A DNA stretch of 32,210 nucleotides. Origin: Rhodospirillales bacterium (GTDB lineage: Bacteria > Pseudomonadota > Alphaproteobacteria > Reyranellales > Reyranellaceae). Positions 16,636 through 23,772 of the stretch are shown here, in pieces; position 1 is the stretch's first letter; the number at the start of each line of letters is the position of its first letter. The notes below the pieces were generated by a model. The model did no database searches. It saw only the letters and a program-made list of their open reading frames with translations, and had not been told where the DNA came from. Location: the NCBI GenBank assembly GCA_009377525.1, contig WHTW01000086.1, positions 1 through 32,210 on the forward strand. The letters are read 5' to 3'. The position numbers and the translations under genes are program-made.

Positions 16636-19635
16636 ATGACGCTCTCCGTCGTCGTTCCAGCCCATAACGCGGCCAGCACCCTCGCCGAGACGCTCGACAG
16701 CCTCCTCGCCCAGACGCGCGGCGACTGGCACGCGATCATCGTCGACGATGGATCGCGTGACGCAACGCGCGGGGTGGCCCAATCCTATGCCGACCGCGAC
16801 AAGCGCTTCTCGCTGCTGACCGACGAGGGCGCGCCCGAGGGCGTGTCGGCGGCGCGCAACCGCGGTATCGCCGCGGCGAGCGGGCGATGGCTGCTCTTCC
16901 TCGACGCCGACGACACGATCGCACCGTCTTTCGCTGCCCGCATGCTGGGCGCGTTGGAATCGAGGCCCGAGGCCAGGGTCGCCTATTGCGGCTCGCGGCG
17001 GATCACGGCGGCGGGGCGGCTGGGACCGCCCTGGATCTCGACCGCGGTGGCGCGCGAGCCGTTCGAGACCTTCGCCCGCGACTGCCCGATCGTGATCCAC
17101 GGCGCGGTGCTGGAGCGCGCGCTCGTCGTCGAGCAGGGTGGCTTCGACGCCGGCCTGCGCACCGCCGAGGACATGGACTTCTTCCAGCGCATGGCGCGTA
17201 CCGGCGCCGCCTTCCTGCCGGTGTCCGAGGTGCTGGCGTTCTATCGCATGCGCGGCGGCTCGCTCTCGACCGACGCCCGCGCCATGCTGGCCGACACCGA
17301 CCTGGTGATCGAGCGCGCCTTCGCACCCGACCCGCGCGTCGTCCATCCCGCCAGCCGCTATGCCCATGGCGCCGATCCGGCGCTGGGCAGCCGCGAGACG
17401 GCGCAGGGCATCAATGCCCTGTGGTGCGCCGCCCTCGACATCGGCCAGGGCGGCGATGGCACGGGCTTCGTGCGCCCTCTGCCCGACCATCGCGATGGTC
17501 TCGTCGAAGCCTGCCGCCAGACCATCGTCGAGGGCCTGATGTTCGGCGCCCAGAAGCTCGCTGACGAGCTGCCGCACGGCGATGCTCGCTTGATCGGTGC
17601 GCTCAGGCATTTGTTGGACGACCTGGAAGCGGCGACGCAGCACAAGGGGCTGGCCCGCCAGCTGGAGTTCGTGCTCGAGCCCGAGATCTTCCGGCCGGAA
17701 AACCCGAGCGGGACGCTCATCGCCGATCGCACGCTCTTCGTGCGGCAGGACATCGCCAGGCTGCAGCCGATCGCGGCCGCGGACGGCATCGATCGCATCC
17801 ATGTCGAGTTCCGCAACGGCCGGCAGGTCGTCGGCCGCAGCGCCGCGCCGGCGCTGGGCAGCGGCCTGGAGCGGCGCGATGTCATGCAACTCGCCCTCGA
17901 TTCGGTCAGTCTCGCCACCCTGGTGAGGTCGGGCGGCCTGCTGGCCCAACCTGTCTTCTGGCTGCAGACGGGATGGAGGGCGACGCGGCTCGGCGCAGCG
18001 GTGGCGCTGGCCAAGCTGCGCCGTCGCGCGGTGCCGGTCCGCAGCCTGCGTGCGCTCGCCAAGGCGGCGCTCGCCGAGGCAGCGCTTGCCACCATGGGCG
18101 ACGCCGGTACGGGCGAGCGCGCCGTCGCGGCGCTGATCGCCGAGGGCCAGGCGATGGCCCGGACCGCACCGCCGGCGGCGGCCAAGCCTGTCGACGAGGG
18201 CGCGCCCGGCGGCGGCGGCCGCCGAGCCTACTGGGAGCACGTCTATCGCACCGAGGATCCGTGGGCCTACGGCTCGGCCTACGAACAGCTCAAGTACCAG
18301 CGCACCCTCGCCCTGGTGCCCGACGGGCCGATCGGCAGGGCGATGGAGCTTGCCTGTTCGGAGGGCAGGTTCACCGAGCTGCTGGCGCCGCGCGTCGGCC
18401 ATCTCATCGCCGCCGACATCTCCCAGACCGCATTGCAGCGCGCGCGGCAGCGCTGCCGCGCCCATGGCAATGTCGATTATCGCCGCCTCGACCTGCTCGA
18501 GGATCCGTTGCCGGATGGCCTCGACCTCATCGTCTGCTCGGAAGTTCTGTACTACCTTGCCGACCGCGGTGCGCTCGCCCGAGTCGCCAGGCGATTCGCA
18601 GCAGCACTGGCGCCGGGCGGCCATCTCCTGTCGGCGCACGCTTTCGTCCTGAAGGACGACCCGGCGCACACCGGCTACGACTGGAACGCCACCTTCGGCG
18701 CCAGGATGATTGCCGAGACCTTGTCGGCCACGCCCGGCCTGGCGCTCGAGCGCTCGCTGCAGAACGAACTCTACCACGTCGACCTGTTCCGTCGCCTCGA
18801 TGCACATGAGCCGGCGCCCGCGCAGCACATCGAGCAAACCGAGCTCGGCCCACCGCCGGAGCCGGATTTCGCGCGCCATGTCGTGTGGGGTGGCGCCGTG
18901 GTCCAGCGTGCCCAAGTCCAGGCGCGCGAGCGGACCGATCGTCTGCCTATCCTGCTTTATCATCGCATCGCCGAGAACGGCCCGGCCGACCTCGCGCGCT
19001 ATCGCCAGGCGCCGGCGGCCTTCGCCGAGCAGATGCGCTGGCTGCGCCGCAACGGCTATCACGCCGTGACGTCCGACGACGTCGCCCGCCATCTCGCCGC
19101 CGGCCGGCCGTTCGCGGGACGGCCGGTGTTGATCAGCTTCGACGATGCCTACTGCGATTTCCACGACGCCGCCTGGCCGATCCTGCGCACTCATGACTTC
19201 ACCGCCGAGATCTTCGTGGTCACCGACAAGGTCGGCGGCCATGCCGACTGGGATCTCGCCTCTGGCCCGCCGGCGCCGCTGATGGACTGGCCGCAGATCC
19301 AGTCGCTGGCGGTAGCCGGCGTGCGCTTCGGCAGCCACATGGCGAGTCACAGCCACATGGCCGATCTGTCGAGCCGCGAGATCGTGCTCGAGGCGGCGCG
19401 CTCGCGGGCCGCCCTTGAACGCGCCCTTGGTGAGCCCTGCCGGTCGATCGCCGCACCGTTCGGCGAAGGCGACGAGCGCTTCGTGCGCATCGCGCGCCAA
19501 TGCGGCTATGCCAGCGGCTTCACGACCGACCCCGGCCATGCCGCGCTCGGCCAGGACCCGCTGCGCCTGCCTCGCATCGAGGTGGTGGGCGGCTGGTCGA
19601 TCGAGGCCTTCATCGGAGCAGTGCAAGGAGTCTGA
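16636..19635 (+). CDS. Trimodular protein: GT2 glycosyltransferase, NodS-like methyltransferase, NodB-like polysaccharide deacetylase
   Basis: A 999-residue protein with three enzymatic modules. Residues 1-240 are GT2: VVVPAHNAASTL, VDDGSRDAT at 36-44, ARNRGIAAASG, FLDADD at 88-93, and TAEDMDFF. Residues about 240-520 are helical and unassigned. Residues 528-730 are a NodS-type SAM methyltransferase: YWEHVYRTEDPWAYGSAYEQ from 532, then AMELACSEG at 569-577 as the SAM loop. Residues 769-990 are a carbohydrate esterase 4 deacetylase: YHRIAENG, LISFDDAYCDF with Asp836/Asp837, and GSHMASHSH with His901 and His905 as zinc ligands. GT2, N-deacetylase and N-methyltransferase are the activities of NodC, NodB and NodS, so the chain may make an N-modified amino sugar in a glycan. 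No membrane helix or signal is visible. The ribosome site at 16636 is weak. Confidence 0.88.
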   Translation: MTLSVVVPAHNAASTLAETLDSLLAQTRGDWHAIIVDDGSRDATRGVAQSYADRDKRFSLLTDEGAPEGVSAARNRGIAAASGRWLLFLDADDTIAPSFAARMLGALESRPEARVAYCGSRRITAAGRLGPPWISTAVAREPFETFARDCPIVIHGAVLERALVVEQGGFDAGLRTAEDMDFFQRMARTGAAFLPVSEVLAFYRMRGGSLSTDARAMLADTDLVIERAFAPDPRVVHPASRYAHGADPALGSRETAQGINALWCAALDIGQGGDGTGFVRPLPDHRDGLVEACRQTIVEGLMFGAQKLADELPHGDARLIGALRHLLDDLEAATQHKGLARQLEFVLEPEIFRPENPSGTLIADRTLFVRQDIARLQPIAAADGIDRIHVEFRNGRQVVGRSAAPALGSGLERRDVMQLALDSVSLATLVRSGGLLAQPVFWLQTGWRATRLGAAVALAKLRRRAVPVRSLRALAKAALAEAALATMGDAGTGERAVAALIAEGQAMARTAPPAAAKPVDEGAPGGGGRRAYWEHVYRTEDPWAYGSAYEQLKYQRTLALVPDGPIGRAMELACSEGRFTELLAPRVGHLIAADISQTALQRARQRCRAHGNVDYRRLDLLEDPLPDGLDLIVCSEVLYYLADRGALARVARRFAAALAPGGHLLSAHAFVLKDDPAHTGYDWNATFGARMIAETLSATPGLALERSLQNELYHVDLFRRLDAHEPAPAQHIEQTELGPPPEPDFARHVVWGGAVVQRAQVQARERTDRLPILLYHRIAENGPADLARYRQAPAAFAEQMRWLRRNGYHAVTSDDVARHLAAGRPFAGRPVLISFDDAYCDFHDAAWPILRTHDFTAEIFVVTDKVGGHADWDLASGPPAPLMDWPQIQSLAVAGVRFGSHMASHSHMADLSSREIVLEAARSRAALERALGEPCRSIAAPFGEGDERFVRIARQCGYASGFTTDPGHAALGQDPLRLPRIEVVGGWSIEAFIGAVQGV

Positions 19636-19714
19636 GCGGCCCCACGTGAGCGGCGAGATGGCCCATCCCGCTCGGCCCGCATCGTGCTACAGGACGCTCG
19701 AGGGGGCACGCGTC

Positions 19715-20863
19715 ATGACAGCCAAACCGGCACCGGCTCGGCCGGACTTCGAGCGGATTGCGCTTTTGTTGCAGGGCGGCGGCGCGCTCGGCGCCTACCA
19801 GGCCGGCGTCTACCAGGCGATGGCCGAGGCCAACCTGCATCCCGATTGCGTGGCCGGCATCTCGATCGGCGCCATCAACTCGGCGATCATCGCCGGCAAC
19901 CCGGTCGAGCAGCGCGTCGACAGGCTGCGCAGGTTCTGGGAGACCGTGAGCAGTCCGCCGCTCGGCGTTCCGGATGTCAGCTCACTGAAGCTCAACGACA
20001 ACTTCCAGCACCAAACGGTCAACCAGTGGCGCGCGCTCGGCACCCTGCTGTGGGGCGCGCCGAGCTTCTTCCAGCCGCGGATCCCGCCGCCCATCTTCAC
20101 TCCGGCAGCGACGCCCGATCGGCTTGGCTTCTACGACACGAAGCCGCTCAAGAGCCTGCTCGAGAGCTTGGTCGATTTCGACCGCATCAACGCCAAGGAG
20201 GCGCACTTCGGCGTCGGCGCGGTCAACATCAAGACCGGCAACTTCATCTACTTCGAGAACCAGACCCACAAGATCGCCGCCGAGCACATCATGGCGAGCG
20301 GCTCGCTGCCGCCCGGCTTCCCGGCCATCGAGGTCGACGGCGAATACTACTGGGACGGCGGCATCGTCTCCAACACGCCGCTGCAGTGGGCGCTCGACAG
20401 CCGGCCACGCAAGGACACGCTCGCCTTCCAGGTCGATCTGTGGAGCGCGCGCGGCGAGCTGCCGCGCGACATGATCGAGGTCGATGTCCGGCAGAAGGAC
20501 ATCCGCTACTCCAGCCGCACCCGCAAAGGCACCGACGAGTTCCGCCGCATGCAGTCGATGCGCCGCGCCGCCGCCAAGCTGCTCGACGGCATGCATCCCG
20601 AGCTGCGCCAGACGCCGGAAGCCGAGCTGCTCGCCCAGGAAGCAGACAGCAAGGTCTACAACATCGTCCACCTGATCTATCACGCCCGGCGCTACGAGGG
20701 CTCGTCGAAGGACTACGAGTTCTCCCGCCGCACCATGGAAGAGCACTGGCAGAGCGGCTACAGCGACATGGAGCGCACGCTCCGTCATCCGGAGGTCTTG
20801 GCTAGGCCGCAGAGTGCCGACGGTGTGTTCACGTTCGATCTCAAGACCCAGGGCCGACAGTAG
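19715..20863 (+). CDS. Patatin-like phospholipase/hydrolase (DUF3734 type)
   Basis: This 382-residue protein has a patatin fold with a Ser-Asp dyad. It shows the oxyanion loop QGGGALGAYQAG at 20-31, nucleophile Ser50 in GISIG and Asp214 in DGG. The C-terminal region, with RKGTDEFRRMQSMRRAA and YNIVHLIYHARRYEG, belongs to the DUF3734 extension. The ATG at 19715 is preceded by AGGGGG. The next two genes encode acetoacetate decarboxylase and 3-hydroxybutyrate dehydrogenase, so the hydrolase may act on polyhydroxybutyrate granules or their lipid coat. That role is inference. Confidence 0.9.
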   Translation: MTAKPAPARPDFERIALLLQGGGALGAYQAGVYQAMAEANLHPDCVAGISIGAINSAIIAGNPVEQRVDRLRRFWETVSSPPLGVPDVSSLKLNDNFQHQTVNQWRALGTLLWGAPSFFQPRIPPPIFTPAATPDRLGFYDTKPLKSLLESLVDFDRINAKEAHFGVGAVNIKTGNFIYFENQTHKIAAEHIMASGSLPPGFPAIEVDGEYYWDGGIVSNTPLQWALDSRPRKDTLAFQVDLWSARGELPRDMIEVDVRQKDIRYSSRTRKGTDEFRRMQSMRRAAAKLLDGMHPELRQTPEAELLAQEADSKVYNIVHLIYHARRYEGSSKDYEFSRRTMEEHWQSGYSDMERTLRHPEVLARPQSADGVFTFDLKTQGRQ

Positions 20864-20890
20864 AACGGTCGACACTAGGAGCAGAGACAG

Positions 20891-21646
20891 ATGAAAATGG
20901 CCGACGTCCGCAAGAACGCCTTCGCGATGCCGCTCAACAACCCCGCCTATCCGCGGGGGCCGTACCGTTTCTACAATCGCGAATTCGTCGTCATCTCCTA
21001 TCGCACCGACCCCGAGATTTTGCGCGCCGTCGTGCCCGAGCCGCTCGAGGTGGTGGGCGACATGGTGAACTACGAGTTCATCCGCATGCCCGATTCGACG
21101 GGCTTCGGTGACTATACCGAGACCGGCCAGGTGATCCCGGTGCGCTTCAAGGACGCCAAGGGCGAAGTGCAGGAGGGCGGCTACGTGCACGCCATGTATC
21201 TCGACGACAACTCGCCGATCGCCGGCGGCCGCGAGATCTGGGGCTTTCCCAAGAAGCTCGCCAGCCCGAAGATCTGCCACGAGAACGAGACGCTGGTCTG
21301 CACCCTGCATTACGGCAGCGTGCTCTGCGTCAGCGCCACCATGGGCTACAAGCATCGCGAGATCGACCCCGCGCCGCTGCTCAAGAACCTGGCCAAGCCC
21401 AACTTCATGATCAAGATCATCCCGCACGTCGACTGCACGCCACGCGTCTGCGAGCTGGTGCGCTACTATGTCGAGGACGTGACCTTGAGGGGCGCGTGGG
21501 CCGGGCCGGCGGCGCTGCAGCTCTTCGATCACGCCCTGTGCGACGTCAACCGCCTGCCGGTGCGCCAGATCGTGTCGGCCAGCCACTTCGTCACCGACCT
21601 GACACTGGGTCTTGGTGAAGTCGTATTCGACTACCTCGCGAAGTAA
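20891..21646 (+). CDS. adc: Acetoacetate decarboxylase
   Basis: This 251-residue enzyme converts acetoacetate to acetone and CO2 through a Schiff base. The key segment REIWGFPKKLASP places the catalytic lysine at 121, with Lys122 as its pKa-lowering neighbour. NYEFIRMPDSTGFGDY and YVHAMYLDDNSPI are family-typical. Length is normal. The ATG is preceded by GGAG in a 27-base gap after the patatin gene. The dehydrogenase that makes acetoacetate follows 25 bases after its stop, supporting one operon. Confidence 0.93.
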   Translation: MKMADVRKNAFAMPLNNPAYPRGPYRFYNREFVVISYRTDPEILRAVVPEPLEVVGDMVNYEFIRMPDSTGFGDYTETGQVIPVRFKDAKGEVQEGGYVHAMYLDDNSPIAGGREIWGFPKKLASPKICHENETLVCTLHYGSVLCVSATMGYKHREIDPAPLLKNLAKPNFMIKIIPHVDCTPRVCELVRYYVEDVTLRGAWAGPAALQLFDHALCDVNRLPVRQIVSASHFVTDLTLGLGEVVFDYLAK

Positions 21647-21671
21647 TCTCTCCGCCTACAAGGATCGTTCC

Positions 21672-22469
21672 ATGTCCGACTTCAAAGGAAGAGTTGCCAT
21701 CGTCACGGGTGCGGCGAGCGGCATCGGCAAGCAGATTGCGCTCCGTTTGGCTGCCGAAGGCGCCATCCCGGTCATCGCCGACCTCAACCTCGATGCCGCC
21801 AGCGCCGCGGCCAAGGAGATCCAGGCCCTCTACAAGGACAAGAGTGGAGCGGACGCCTTCGCCGTCGCCATGAACGTCACGGACGAGGCCCAGGTCGAGA
21901 AGGGTGTGGCCGACACCGTGGCCAAGTACGGCAAGGTCGACATCCTGGTCAGCAACGCCGGCATCCAGATCGTCAAGCCGATCGTCGACTTCCCCTTCGC
22001 CGACTGGAAGAAGCTTTTGGCCATCCATCTCGACGGCGCCTTCCTGACGACCAAGGCCTGCCTCAAGCACATGTATGCCGCCAAGTACGGCCGCGTCGTC
22101 TACATGGGCTCGGTCCATTCCAAGGAGGCGTCCAAGCTCAAGGCGCCCTACGTCACCGCCAAGCACGGCCTGATCGGGCTGGCCAAGGTGCTGGCCAAGG
22201 AGGGCGCGGAGTACAACGTCTCGGCCAATGTGGTCTGCCCGGGTTTCGTGCGCACTCCCCTGGTCGACAAGCAGATCCCCGAGCAGGCCAAGGAGCTCAA
22301 GATCAGCGAGGCCGACGTCATCAAGCATGTCATGCTGAAGGACACGGTCGACGGCCAGTTCACCACGACCGACGAAGTGGCTGATGCGGTTCTCTATTTT
22401 GCCGGAGCGTCCAGTACCGCACTGACCGGCCAGTCCATGGTGGTCAGCCACGGCTGGTTCATGCAGTAG
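21672..22469 (+). CDS. bdhA: D-3-hydroxybutyrate dehydrogenase
   Basis: This 265-residue SDR oxidises D-3-hydroxybutyrate to acetoacetate with NAD. It shows TGAASGIGK at 12-20, SNAGIQ at 94-99, catalytic Ser147 in MGSVHSKEAS, and Tyr160/Lys164 in APYVTAKHGL. VCPGFVRTPLVDKQIPEQ is characteristic of 3-hydroxybutyrate dehydrogenases. It provides the substrate for the decarboxylase encoded before it. No T-rich terminator follows. Instead two palindromes lie behind the stop. Confidence 0.93.
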   Translation: MSDFKGRVAIVTGAASGIGKQIALRLAAEGAIPVIADLNLDAASAAAKEIQALYKDKSGADAFAVAMNVTDEAQVEKGVADTVAKYGKVDILVSNAGIQIVKPIVDFPFADWKKLLAIHLDGAFLTTKACLKHMYAAKYGRVVYMGSVHSKEASKLKAPYVTAKHGLIGLAKVLAKEGAEYNVSANVVCPGFVRTPLVDKQIPEQAKELKISEADVIKHVMLKDTVDGQFTTTDEVADAVLYFAGASSTALTGQSMVVSHGWFMQ

Positions 22470-22475
22470 AGCGGC

Positions 22476-22517
22476 TTCCGGTCGGCTGGAACCGCTAGCG
22501 GTTCCAGCCGACCGGAA
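22476..22517. repeat. Perfect 42-bp palindrome
   Basis: The 21 bases at 22476-22496 (TTCCGGTCGGCTGGAACCGCT) are followed without any spacer by their exact reverse complement to 22517. It begins six bases after the bdhA stop codon. A zero-loop palindrome of this length is unusual. No T tract follows. Confidence 0.95.
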
Positions 22518-22545
22518 ACGCGCTGTCTCGAAGGCGAGCCACAGA

Positions 22546-22583
22546 CACAATCCGTCCGGCTGAAGTCAGCCGGACGGATTGTG
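22546..22583. repeat. 38-bp inverted repeat with 2-base spacer
   Basis: CACAATCCGTCCGGCTGA at 22546-22563 is matched exactly by its complement at 22566-22583, with AG between. It lies 28 bases after the 42-bp palindrome and upstream of the OmpA-type gene. As an RNA it would form a very stable hairpin, but no run of T follows. Confidence 0.95.
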
Positions 22584-22713
22584 CATAAGCCGCGCAAGCT
22601 GCCCGTGTTGCAAGGTTGCAACGCCCGGAGCCGATAAAGCGCGGCCTGGCAACTAGGCCAAAGGGACCTCGTTGGGTGGGGGTACTCGCATCCAAACGAG
22701 GGAACCCAAGCAC

Positions 22714-23661
22714 ATGCTCAAGAAGTCACTTTTGGCCGCCGCCGCAGCCTTGATCCTGCCGGCCGCGGCGCAGGCGCAGACGGCGGCCTATCCAGGCTTC
22801 TATATCGGCGCTCAAGGCGGCCTGAACTGGCTCCTGAACAACAACAGCTACAACATGGACTTGGGCTGGGCAGCCGGCGGCAAGCTCGGCTACGACTTCG
22901 TCGGCCCCCGCGTCGAGTTGGAAGGCATGTACCACTCCAACACCGGCAACGGTGTCGTGGCCTTCCCGTCGGGCTTCGCCAATGTGCGAGGCCGCATCGA
23001 CCAGGTCTCGGTGATGGCCAACCTGCTCTATGACTTCATGCCCGGCGAAGGCTTCACGCCCTATGTCGGTGCCGGCGCCGGTATTGCCTTCGTCGATTCC
23101 ACCATCCAGGGCTGCAACCTCTGCAGCACCCAGTTCGCCTACCAGGGCATCCTGGGTATCGCCTACAACATGGATGCCTTCCGCATCGGCCTCGAAGGTC
23201 GCTACTACGGCACCACCAACGGCGGCCTCGCCTACCAGAACAACAATCTGATGGCCCTGCTGAGCCTGAGCTACAAGTTCGGCCAGCCTGAGATGGCGCC
23301 CCCTCCGCCGCCGGCCGCGCCGCAGGTTGCGCCGCCGTCGTTCATGGTGTTCTTCGACTGGGATCGCGCGAACCTGAGCCAGCAGGCACTGAACACGATC
23401 AAGCAGGCTGCGGCGGCGTTCAAGAGCAAGGGCAACGCCCGCATCACGGCGACCGGCCACACCGACACGTCGGGCCCGGAGGCCTACAACATGGCGCTGT
23501 CGCTGCGTCGCGCCAACGCGGTGAAGGACGCCCTGGTGCGCGAGGGCGTGCCGGCGCAGGCGATCGCGGTGATCGGCCGCGGCGAGCAGGGCCTGCTGGT
23601 GCAGACCGGCGATGGCGTGCGCGAGCCGCAGAACCGCCGCGTCGAAATCGTGGTCCAGTAA
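22714..23661 (+). CDS. OmpA-family outer-membrane protein
   Basis: This 315-residue outer-membrane protein has a signal peptide at residues 1-22 (AAAQAQ cleavage region). Residues about 25-195 form an OmpA/Omp25-type eight-stranded beta-barrel (GFYIGAQGGLNWLL, GGKLGYDFVGPRVELEG, YKFG at the end). A proline hinge rich in PPPPPAAP follows, and then the OmpA C-terminal peptidoglycan-binding domain at about 210-315 with ITATGHTDTSG and LSLRRANAVKDAL, holding the Asp and Arg that bind diaminopimelate. The ATG follows GAGGGAA. A rho-independent terminator is visible behind it. Confidence 0.93.
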   Translation: MLKKSLLAAAAALILPAAAQAQTAAYPGFYIGAQGGLNWLLNNNSYNMDLGWAAGGKLGYDFVGPRVELEGMYHSNTGNGVVAFPSGFANVRGRIDQVSVMANLLYDFMPGEGFTPYVGAGAGIAFVDSTIQGCNLCSTQFAYQGILGIAYNMDAFRIGLEGRYYGTTNGGLAYQNNNLMALLSLSYKFGQPEMAPPPPPAAPQVAPPSFMVFFDWDRANLSQQALNTIKQAAAAFKSKGNARITATGHTDTSGPEAYNMALSLRRANAVKDALVREGVPAQAIAVIGRGEQGLLVQTGDGVREPQNRRVEIVVQ

Positions 23662-23705
23662 AGCTCGTCGTCCAGCAAGCGAAACAGCCAACCCTCCATT
23701 GGCGG

Positions 23706-23737
23706 AACGGCCGGGCAAGTCCCGGCCGTTTCCATTT
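23706..23737 (+). terminator. Rho-independent terminator of the OmpA-type gene
   Basis: AACGGCCGGG at 23706-23715 pairs perfectly with CCCGGCCGTT at 23721-23730 around a five-base loop, and TCCATTT follows. The stem is strong and the T-rich tract short. It lies 45 bases after the stop codon. Confidence 0.75.
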
Positions 23738-23772
23738 GCCTCGGCAGGAAGGCGGCAGGCACAGTCGCCGCC

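Noticed and set aside
14254..19626. A 1790-codon open frame on the minus strand opposite the LLM, GT2 and trimodular genes
   Set aside because: It is the mirror of three well-supported plus-strand genes in GC-rich DNA, where the antisense frame avoids stop codons because of third-position GC bias. Its translation is low-complexity (Arg, Ala, Gly, Asp, His) with no family motif.
22476..22583. Rho-independent terminators for bdhA
   Set aside because: The stems are strong, but neither palindrome is followed by a run of T, and the first has no loop. They are listed as repeats instead.
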